A stretch of 64,000 nt of DNA from G965233625 sp965233625. Lineage in GTDB: Bacteria; Planctomycetota; Planctomycetia; Pirellulales; Pirellulaceae. The stretch spans positions 2,604,001 to 2,668,000 of the forward strand of contig OZ247499.1 in NCBI GenBank assembly GCA_965233625.1. The letters run 5' to 3'. The translations under genes were made by a program, and so were the position numbers. This document shows, piece by piece, positions 27,155 to 34,486 of this stretch. Position 1 is the first letter of the stretch. Each line of letters begins with the position of its first letter. The notes beneath the pieces were generated by a model that saw only the letters and a list, made by a program, of their open reading frames with translations, did not search any database and was not told the origin of the DNA.

Positions 27155-29080
27155 ATGACCGATAAGCCGGACGTTTCTCCCAAGATCGAAGCCGACCGCA
27201 AACTGCTGGCCGACGCACAATCGCGTGGCATGGGCGCCACGTTGGGCGCGTTCCTGCGTCTCTCCGGACCCGGCTGGTTACAGAGTGCGATTACGCTGGG
27301 CGGCGGTTCGCTGGCGGGCGCTTTGTTCCTGGGCAGCCTGGGCGGCTTCAGCATGTTGTGGCTGCAGATCGTGGCCATCGTGATGGGCGTGATCATGCTT
27401 TCGGCAATCAGCTACGTCACGCTATCGACGGGTGAACGTCCCTTCAATGCGATCAACCGGCACATCAATCCGGCGCTTGGCTGGGGCTGGCTGATTGCCA
27501 CGGTGCTGGCCAATATCATCTGGTGCATGCCGCAGTTCGGTTTGTGCTTCGCCGCGTTGCAGAAGAACCTGTCGCCCGTCGCCGTGGACGACGGCATGCC
27601 GACCAAATTCATTGTCTCTGGCGTGATCCTGGCGGCCGCTGGTTTCGCCGTGTTGATGAACGTACGACAGGGCTTTGTCGCCAAACTGTTTGACTGGTTC
27701 CTTAAGGCGCTGGTCGGCATGATTGTGATCTGCTTCTTTGGCGTGGTGCTTTATCTGACCATCCTTGGCAAGCTGCCGTGGGGCGAAATCTTCGCAGGGT
27801 TTATTCCAGACCTGACACTGTGGAACCGCCCCGGCGGCGACATGCCAGAGCTGCTGGCCAAACTGCCAGAGAACGTGAACGACTTCTGGACAAAGCGCAT
27901 TTCAGGCGAACAGCGCAGCCGCATGATCGCATCGGCAGCCACCGCCGTTGGCATCAACATGACGTTCCTGCTGCCCTATTCGATGCTGGCCCGCGGCTGG
28001 GACAAAACCTTCCGCGGCCTGGCAAGGTTCGACCTTTCGACCGGTATGGCCATTCCTTACGTGCTGGTAACCAGTTGCGTGATGATCGCGACCGCCTTCA
28101 CCTTTCACGCCAAGATCGACGAGGACGACGCGTTCTTCGCAGAAGACGCCGTAGCGATTACCTCCAGCGTTGTCTACGACAAGAACCGCAGCATGCTGAA
28201 AGAGCGGCTTGCGATGCAGCCAGAAGAAACTGCCGAGGGCGACTCCAAAGAGAAAAAAGCCGCTGCTGTGAAGGCTGAAACACTACTCAAAGAATTAAAG
28301 ACTGCAGTAACAAGCGATGACAAGGAAACGAAGGCCGCCGCTGAACTTCAACTCGCCGCAATTCAAGAAGTCGTCAAAAAGAACCGCAAAGCTAATCAAA
28401 AGGACAATGCTGTATCTGATGAAGAACTCATCAATGAGCTGACTTTCAGCGTTCAGGTGGCGGAACTGCCTATGGAAGAAAAGCGTATCGCATCGTCGCT
28501 AATGCAGAGGAACGCATTTCAAATGTCCCAGGCACTGGCGCCACTGCTTGGAGAGAATATCGCGAAAGGCATTTTCGGAATGGGCGTTTTTGGAATGGGG
28601 TTTTCTACAATCATCATTCTTATGCTCATCAACGGTTATGCTTTTTGTGAAGCAATGGGCAAACCCAAAGACCCCATCGTGTTCGCGGTTGGGTGCCTTG
28701 TCGCCGGATGTGCAGGCGCTACGTGGCCATTTTTCTGGAGAGGTAGTACACAGATTTACCTGAATATCGTTGCTTCAACATTTGGAATGATGTTGCTTCC
28801 GGTTGCTTACGTTACATTTATGCTAATGATGAATAGCCGGACGTTGCTGGGAAGCAACAAGCCCAAAGGCGTTAGCATGCTTATCTGGAATGTTTTGATG
28901 GGCGTTTCGGTAATTGGCGCATCCATAGCCGCGATAACGGCCTTATATGACAAAGCAAATGCCAATATGACCCAGGGAATCGTGGTCTCGGCAATCGCCG
29001 TGATCTATATCCTGATCGTGATCGTGTGCTTCTTCATCAAGCCGAAGACCAGCACCGCCGACGTGCCGGAGCACGAATAA
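27155..29080 (+). CDS. Nramp-fold membrane transporter without the canonical metal-site motifs
   Basis: A 641-residue membrane protein from the ATG at 27155 (MTDKPDVSPK). Segments such as LSGPGWLQSAITLGGGSLAG align with Nramp helix 1, but the metal-binding DPGN is replaced by GGGS (residues 49-52). In helix 6 the usual MPH appears as NMTFLLPYS (from about 268). About ten hydrophobic segments are visible. A charged, Lys/Glu/Ala-rich soluble insert (residues 320-455) breaks the membrane part. From about 28262 to 28979 codon use turns markedly AT-richer, across the insert and several helices, then returns. An upstream ATG-like start at 27068 would add 29 residues. Transported ion unknown. Confidence 0.75.
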   Translation: MTDKPDVSPKIEADRKLLADAQSRGMGATLGAFLRLSGPGWLQSAITLGGGSLAGALFLGSLGGFSMLWLQIVAIVMGVIMLSAISYVTLSTGERPFNAINRHINPALGWGWLIATVLANIIWCMPQFGLCFAALQKNLSPVAVDDGMPTKFIVSGVILAAAGFAVLMNVRQGFVAKLFDWFLKALVGMIVICFFGVVLYLTILGKLPWGEIFAGFIPDLTLWNRPGGDMPELLAKLPENVNDFWTKRISGEQRSRMIASAATAVGINMTFLLPYSMLARGWDKTFRGLARFDLSTGMAIPYVLVTSCVMIATAFTFHAKIDEDDAFFAEDAVAITSSVVYDKNRSMLKERLAMQPEETAEGDSKEKKAAAVKAETLLKELKTAVTSDDKETKAAAELQLAAIQEVVKKNRKANQKDNAVSDEELINELTFSVQVAELPMEEKRIASSLMQRNAFQMSQALAPLLGENIAKGIFGMGVFGMGFSTIIILMLINGYAFCEAMGKPKDPIVFAVGCLVAGCAGATWPFFWRGSTQIYLNIVASTFGMMLLPVAYVTFMLMMNSRTLLGSNKPKGVSMLIWNVLMGVSVIGASIAAITALYDKANANMTQGIVVSAIAVIYILIVIVCFFIKPKTSTADVPEHE

Positions 29081-29116
29081 CGGCGAATGAATTCTGATGG
29101 ACGCCGCGACTCTCAC

Positions 29117-29956
29117 TTACATCGCGGCGTCGATGGCCTGCAGCGCTTCCAGCGCGCCGCAGGCCAGGGAGATATTACCGGCCGGCGCCTGTGGTTCGGC
29201 CGGGTTGATGCGGATGAGTGTGCCGCCGCGGCGTTCCGCCTCGAAGCGTACCGTGGGAACGGCTGTACCGGCGCCCATTTCGATCACGGTTACGTGCTGA
29301 CGTTCTGTCTCACTGAGCCACTTCTGATAACGCTGCTCCTGCTCATCCCGGCGGGTGGCGATCCATTCCCAGTCATTGAACATCAACACATTAGGCCGCG
29401 CTATTGCGTTGCAGTGTTTACAGCGCGGAACAGGCAATTCAGCGCGGAAGGTTTCTTCGTCGATGGGAATATCCGCATCATCCGCTGGCCAGATATCGCG
29501 GCTGCAATCTTTTGCGCATTGCATGTGATTGAGCGAGCCGTGGCACTCAATGATATTCGCGGGGCTGAATCCAGTGCGCTGAAAGTGTGCGTCGACATTG
29601 CTGGTGAAAACGAAGTAGCCAGCCGGTTTGCTGTCCGCCCATCGCTTGAGAATTTCAAAGCCGCCGTGCGGCGTGGTCGCCCGGTACAGATTCCGCCGGT
29701 GCCCGTAGAAGCCCCAAGCCTGCTGCGGATCTGAGTGAAACCATTGCGGGTCCGCCACATCCACGAAGGACAACCCGCGGTCACGGAAAGGTGGATACGC
29801 CTGCCAGAACCCTTCGTCGCCACGGAAATCGGGCAACCCGGAATCCACACCCATGCCCGCCCCAGCCATAATCAACAGCCCGTCGGCGGCGGCGATTTTT
29901 GCTGCGGCGCGTTCGATGTTGCGGGCGAATGCTTCGTACGATACTTCGTCGCTCAT
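29117..29956 (-). CDS. Sir2-family NAD-dependent deacylase
   Basis: A 279-residue sirtuin. The NAD site reads GAGMGVDSGLPDFRG at residues 32-46, then TSNVDAHFQRTGF, and the catalytic histidine is in ECHGS (His139). Zinc ligands are Cys147, Cys151, Cys179 and Cys182. The usual A-S-G-I-P is V-D-S-G-L-P here, a variant also known in other divergent sirtuins. Sirtuins remove acyl groups from lysine using NAD. The ATG at 29956 (MSDEVSYEAF) avoids overlap with the upstream antiporter gene; an ATG at 29983 is less likely. It is last in a leftward run beginning with nhaR. Confidence 0.88.
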   Translation of the reverse strand: MSDEVSYEAFARNIERAAAKIAAADGLLIMAGAGMGVDSGLPDFRGDEGFWQAYPPFRDRGLSFVDVADPQWFHSDPQQAWGFYGHRRNLYRATTPHGGFEILKRWADSKPAGYFVFTSNVDAHFQRTGFSPANIIECHGSLNHMQCAKDCSRDIWPADDADIPIDEETFRAELPVPRCKHCNAIARPNVLMFNDWEWIATRRDEQEQRYQKWLSETERQHVTVIEMGAGTAVPTVRFEAERRGGTLIRINPAEPQAPAGNISLACGALEALQAIDAAM

Positions 29957-29969
29957 GATTGACCCTGCC

Positions 29970-31730
29970 TCAATCCTTTTCAAGCGTTTTCGCTAGTGCA
30001 TCGTCCAGAAAGTAGTTGATGTCTTCAGCGTCATCGGCGTGCAGCACTTCGTAAGCATAGGCGGCGTTACGGGCGTGGTAGAGCTGCTCACGCATGTTGA
30101 TGTCGCGGGTGATCGCGCGGGCAAAGGCGGCGAGAATTTCCAGGTGGCGGTTGCGTTCCATCTTGGGCGTCGCCAGCAGCAACACGGCGTGTATCGGACC
30201 ATCACTGGCGCCCAGATCCAAGCCCTTGGAACTAATGCCTAGCATCCCGGTAATCGTATCGCCCTTCTCCAGAATGGCGTGCGGTATCATCAACCCTTCG
30301 GATAGGCATGTAGTGGCTTCCCTCTCGCGTTCGAGCACCGCAGCAATGAATTCCTCCATGTCGATCTCTGGTGCATCGGTCGTGCTATAAAGTTGCGACG
30401 CCAACGAGCGGATGACTTCTTCCGGGGTTTCGCCCGTGATGTTGACGGTGATGTGATTCTCATCCAGGAAGTCCAGCAGCCGGGGTTTATCCTGTCCCAG
30501 TTCCCCTGCTTTGCTCAGCGCGAAACGGGCGCCGCTTGGTCCCACTAATTGATTGATGGCCAGACCGGCAAGACACACCGTGGTGACCACCGACGCGATG
30601 TCGGTCAGATGCGAATTTTCCTGCACCAACAGCACCAGACCCACGGCCACGCCGCCATGCGGGATGAGCGCCATCCCCAGATAGTTACGCACACCGGGCG
30701 GCGCTCCGGCAATGCCCATCGCCGTGAAGGCGCCTGCATATTTGCCGATCAGCCGGGCGATGAAGAACACCGCAACCAGCGCGGCGCTGCCCAGCACGAG
30801 GGAGAAATCCAGGTTCATTCCTGCAAAGGTATAGAACGCTGCAAACAACACGCCGCCGATGCTATGCAGATACGCTTCCGCCGAACGCACGGTATCGTGC
30901 TGTAAATTTGTGACGACGATCCCGGCGAATGTACACGCGAGAATGCCCGAAGCTTCAAACCCGATCGCGGCGCCCCACGACGCCAGAATCACGCTGACCA
31001 TCGTCGGACCCAGGAACGCCGGACCAACCAGAAAGCGGTTGAGCGCGATGGCGATAATGCTGGTCGTCGCACCAATACCCACGGCCAGGCCGAACTCCCG
31101 CGTCAACGCCAGCAGCGCCACTGACCAGCTTGAATGCCACACCACTTCGTCGCCGGCGCCATCGGTCAGATACGCCGTGGCCATTGTGAAGGCGGCGACC
31201 GCCACCATATCAATCAGCGCAACCGCTGCCACCAGCGTCCGGGTGAGGATGCCACGTGCGCGGGCTTCCTGCACCACCAGCACCGTCGTACCCGGCGCGC
31301 CGGCAATTGCGATGGCGCCAAGAATTAACGATGCCCGGATCGTCATCTCTTCCGGGGCCAGGATCAGGCCGGCGCCGTACAGTGCGACCACGACAATGGC
31401 CGGTGTGACCAATGCTTCGCCCAGCAGCAGCAGGCTCAATCGTTTGCCTGCATTGCGTAAACTTGCAAAGTGCAACGCCGCCCCAACCGTAAAGGCGATG
31501 TAGCCCAGCACAAAGCTCATGTAGGGCTTAAAGTCAGCGGCCGTGGTCGATGTAACGCCCGTGAAGAAACTGTGGTAGCTGGCTGTTGATCGCAGCAGAA
31601 TCCCCATCCCGATCCAGCCGGTGACCTTTGGCAGGTTGATCCGTGAAACCAGTTCGCCGGCCACAATGCCAGAAACCAGAACAATCGCCAGACGGAACAG
31701 CAAGTCTTGGGGATGGAACTCAAAATTCAA
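29970..31730 (-). CDS. CPA2-type cation:proton antiporter fused to a PTS EIIA (Ntr/Fru) domain
   Basis: A 586-residue protein. Residues 1-400 are a Na+/H+ exchanger-type membrane domain with about 12 hydrophobic segments (GWIGMGILL, GAIAIAGAPGTTVLVVQEA, LIDMVAVAAF). Residues about 430-575 form an EIIA-type phosphotransfer domain with EGLMIPHAIL; the phospho-accepting histidine would be His484. Such fusions suggest that transport is tuned by phosphorylation through the nitrogen PTS. Upstream on the same strand are purK, purE and an nhaR-like regulator, in E. coli a sodium-responsive activator of an antiporter. The transported ion (Na+ or K+) is not certain. Confidence 0.85.
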   Translation of the reverse strand: MNFEFHPQDLLFRLAIVLVSGIVAGELVSRINLPKVTGWIGMGILLRSTASYHSFFTGVTSTTAADFKPYMSFVLGYIAFTVGAALHFASLRNAGKRLSLLLLGEALVTPAIVVVALYGAGLILAPEEMTIRASLILGAIAIAGAPGTTVLVVQEARARGILTRTLVAAVALIDMVAVAAFTMATAYLTDGAGDEVVWHSSWSVALLALTREFGLAVGIGATTSIIAIALNRFLVGPAFLGPTMVSVILASWGAAIGFEASGILACTFAGIVVTNLQHDTVRSAEAYLHSIGGVLFAAFYTFAGMNLDFSLVLGSAALVAVFFIARLIGKYAGAFTAMGIAGAPPGVRNYLGMALIPHGGVAVGLVLLVQENSHLTDIASVVTTVCLAGLAINQLVGPSGARFALSKAGELGQDKPRLLDFLDENHITVNITGETPEEVIRSLASQLYSTTDAPEIDMEEFIAAVLEREREATTCLSEGLMIPHAILEKGDTITGMLGISSKGLDLGASDGPIHAVLLLATPKMERNRHLEILAAFARAITRDINMREQLYHARNAAYAYEVLHADDAEDINYFLDDALAKTLEKD

Positions 31731-31770
31731 CAGGATGGACCCTCAAGGATTTGACAAGCGTCGACTGGTT

Positions 31771-32910
31771 CTAACTGTTTGCGGTAAGCGCCTGTCGCGC
31801 GGCGCGAGCTTTCCGGGCTGCTTCCTGCGGTGTGTCCGCGAGAACGGTCATGTGGCCCATCTTGCGACCGGGCCGTGCTTCTTTCTTTCCGTACAGATGC
31901 AGGTTCAAACCTTCCACAGCCAGCGCTGCGGACCAGTCCGGTACGCCGGCCTGCCAAGTATCGCCTAAGAGGTTGACCATTGCAGCAGGGCGCAGCTGAA
32001 TTGCCGCGGCGAGCGGCAGACCGCATACGGCGCGGACCTGCTGTTCAAACTGACAGGAAGAGAAGGCGTCGATGGTGACGTGTCCAGAGTTATGTGGCCG
32101 CGGTGCGATTTCGTTAACCAGCACCTGGCCATCGCTGGCCAGAAAGAACTCGACACACAGCACGCCGGTCACATCTAACTTGTTCAGAATCGTCCGTGTG
32201 ATCTCGCTGGCGTCTTCGCCCACCTGCGGCGGAAGCCCGGCCGGCACGGTGGAGACGTCCAGAATGTGGTTGTGGTGATCGTTGAGCACCGGTCCATACG
32301 TCACCACTTTGCCATCGCAACCACGCGCCGCCACGATGGAAAACTCGCAACTGAATTCGATGAACTTCTCAAGCACCGCCTCATCGCAATTCAATTCGTT
32401 CCAGGCCGGCAGCAGTTGCGCGGCGTTTTCGATCTTTGCCTGCCCTTTGCCATCGTATCCCCAGGCAGCGGTCTTCAGCACGCCCGGCAGTTCTTCATCG
32501 GTCACCTGCTGAAGTTCGTCTGCAGAGCGGATGATGCGGAACGGCGCGACGGGGATACCTGTTTCCTGTAAGAAGGTCTTCTCACGTACGCGTTGCTGAG
32601 TAGTGTGCAGCACCTGCCCGCCGGGTCGGACGGGTACAAGATTCTGCACCGTGTTCACGGTGGCAGCAGGTACGTTCTCGAACTCGAACGTTACCACTTC
32701 TACGCCGCGCGCGAATTCGGCGACTTTATCCAAGTCGTTATAGTCGGATTGAATTTCCACATCGGCGACCTGACCAGTGGGCGTATCGTCGTCCGGTGAA
32801 TAAACGTGCACACGGTAACCCAACCGCCGGGCGGCAATCGTGAACATACGGCCCAGTTGACCGCTTCCCAGAACGCCAATCCGGGCGCCGGGCAGAATGG
32901 GCTTACTCAT
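31771..32910 (-). CDS. purK: N5-carboxyaminoimidazole ribonucleotide synthase
   Basis: A 379-residue ATP-grasp enzyme. It begins with GARIGVLGSGQLGRM (pre-ATP-grasp fold), contains VTFEFENVP, the ATP-grasp lysine region AWGYDGKGQAKI, and VNEIAPRPHNSGHVTIDA near the C-terminus. It carboxylates AIR with ATP and bicarbonate to N5-CAIR for PurE in purine synthesis. The start overlaps the purE stop by four bases (ATGA), so the two are translationally coupled. Confidence 0.95.
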   Translation of the reverse strand: MSKPILPGARIGVLGSGQLGRMFTIAARRLGYRVHVYSPDDDTPTGQVADVEIQSDYNDLDKVAEFARGVEVVTFEFENVPAATVNTVQNLVPVRPGGQVLHTTQQRVREKTFLQETGIPVAPFRIIRSADELQQVTDEELPGVLKTAAWGYDGKGQAKIENAAQLLPAWNELNCDEAVLEKFIEFSCEFSIVAARGCDGKVVTYGPVLNDHHNHILDVSTVPAGLPPQVGEDASEITRTILNKLDVTGVLCVEFFLASDGQVLVNEIAPRPHNSGHVTIDAFSSCQFEQQVRAVCGLPLAAAIQLRPAAMVNLLGDTWQAGVPDWSAALAVEGLNLHLYGKKEARPGRKMGHMTVLADTPQEAARKARAARQALTANS

Positions 32911-33410
32911 AGTTCCTTGTTCTCCAGCACGTTGCTCTGCTGATCCGCCGCGAAGGTGGCAAGTTTCTTACGTAGCTCTGGCGTCTGGTTGGCAAGGATG
33001 CGGACGGCCAGCAGCCCGGCGTTCTTCGCGCCGGATTCGCCGATGGCCATGGTCCCCACGGGAACACCGCCCGGCATCTGCACGATAGAAAGCAGCGAAT
33101 CCAGCCCCGACAGGGCACGCGATTTCACCGGCACACCAAGCACTGGAAGCGTTGTCAAAGACGCCACCATTCCCGGCAGATGCGCCGCGCCGCCGGCGCC
33201 AGCGATAATCACCTGAAGACCACGTTCTTCTGCGGACTTGGCGTAGCTGACCATCCACTCGGGAGTACGATGGGCGGAAACCACAAGCCGTTCGTAGGGC
33301 ACCTCAAAGTCATCCAGCACCTGAGATGCAAGTTCCATGGTGGGAAGGTCAGACTTACTGCCCATGATGATGCCGACAAGCGGCGGCGTTGGATCGGATT
33401 TGTTGGTCAT
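32907..33410 (-). CDS. purE: N5-carboxyaminoimidazole ribonucleotide mutase
   Basis: A 167-residue class I PurE. Motifs are GIIMGSKSDLPTM, VVSAHRTPEWM (catalytic histidine), IAGAGGAAHLPGMVAS and VPVKSRALSGLDSLLSIVQM. It converts N5-CAIR to CAIR; the product of purK supplies its substrate. It begins 32 bases after the nhaR-like gene, so all may be on one transcript. Confidence 0.96.
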   Translation of the reverse strand: MTNKSDPTPPLVGIIMGSKSDLPTMELASQVLDDFEVPYERLVVSAHRTPEWMVSYAKSAEERGLQVIIAGAGGAAHLPGMVASLTTLPVLGVPVKSRALSGLDSLLSIVQMPGGVPVGTMAIGESGAKNAGLLAVRILANQTPELRKKLATFAADQQSNVLENKEL

Positions 33411-33442
33411 ATTGTGTTGAGTGATGATTCAAATAAGTGCGT

Positions 33443-34351
33443 TTACGGGTTGCACTGGAATAGGTTGGCTTTGGCAGACTCCGTGATATAGACAACTGCC
33501 GGGTGCTTCAACCGGCGTTCAATCGAGATCGCGTAGAATTTTTCGCTAATGCTCTCGATCCGGCCCACCACCGCCACCCGGTATTGCTGGCAGATTTCCT
33601 CGTCAATGATCGAAGGTGAAGCAAATAGCCCTTCGCCGTGCTGGCCAAACACCTTCAGGATGGCGCTGTCTTCAAACTCATGCAGCACCGTTGGCGAAAT
33701 CGCCTGCGATTCAAACCAGCCCTCCAGCGCACGCCGCAAGGTTGTGTTCTGCGTCGGCAACAGCATCGGGGCGCCGTTGAGTGATGCGGGGAAATCGCGG
33801 CGGTATTTACGCGCCAGCGGGGCTGCGGCGCAGATGGATACGCTGCTTTGACCCAATAGATGGTTAAAAGCGCGTACGTGGATTTCCGGGGTAATGGGCG
33901 AATCGGCCAGGACGATATCCAGCTTGTGAAGGGCTAAATCGGCAAGCAGATCTTTCAGTTTCCCCTCGTAACACACCAGGTGCACAGGCGGGTCCATTTC
34001 GATCACTGGCTTGAGCAATTGATACACAACAAGCTTGGGCAGAACATCGGGAACACCGACCGTCAAACGCGTCGCATGCCCGCCGGGGCGTCCGCGGAGT
34101 GTATCCGTCAATTCCCGCCCAAGGTTGAAGATTTCATCAGCATACCGGAATACGGTCTGCCCGGCTTCCGTTAACACCAGACGCCGGCCAGAGCGATTAA
34201 ACAGTTCGACGCTGAGGGACTGCTCTAGCTTCTTGATCTGACTACTTAAGGTTGGCTGCGCCAGATGCAGTTTATCGGCCGCCTGACTAATGCCGCCTTC
34301 CTTGGCCACCATCCAGAAATAAAGCAGGTGGTGGTAGTTCAGCCAGTCCAT
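33443..34351 (-). CDS. nhaR: LysR-family regulator, NhaR-like
   Basis: A 302-residue LysR protein. The N-terminal winged helix reads LNYHHLLYFWMVAKEGGISQ then AADKLHLAQPTLSSQIKKLE; the NYxHLxYFW opening is characteristic of NhaR. The effector domain keeps NhaR-like segments (VHLVCYEG, LHKLDIVLADSPI, LHEFEDSAILKVFG). In E. coli NhaR activates nhaA in response to sodium. Here a cation:proton antiporter lies three genes downstream, supporting a similar role, though purE and purK lie between. It is divergent from ppc with a 135-base spacer. Confidence 0.85.
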   Translation of the reverse strand: MDWLNYHHLLYFWMVAKEGGISQAADKLHLAQPTLSSQIKKLEQSLSVELFNRSGRRLVLTEAGQTVFRYADEIFNLGRELTDTLRGRPGGHATRLTVGVPDVLPKLVVYQLLKPVIEMDPPVHLVCYEGKLKDLLADLALHKLDIVLADSPITPEIHVRAFNHLLGQSSVSICAAAPLARKYRRDFPASLNGAPMLLPTQNTTLRRALEGWFESQAISPTVLHEFEDSAILKVFGQHGEGLFASPSIIDEEICQQYRVAVVGRIESISEKFYAISIERRLKHPAVVYITESAKANLFQCNP

Positions 34352-34486
34352 ACATGGGTTCGCTTTTTTGGAAGTGTTGCAGCCGGATTTTCTATATTCC
34401 TATCCTGGCGAGATCCGTAAGAATGAACTAACGTAGCGCTCACTGCAAGTATTCCACCACCCTTTGAGTCGATCGCGGGAAGTGCC

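Noticed and set aside
29117..29956. Sirtuin as part of a defence system (Thoeris or Sir2/Argonaute type)
   Set aside because: It has intact zinc-binding cysteines and the deacylase layout, and the neighbours are metabolic, not defence genes.
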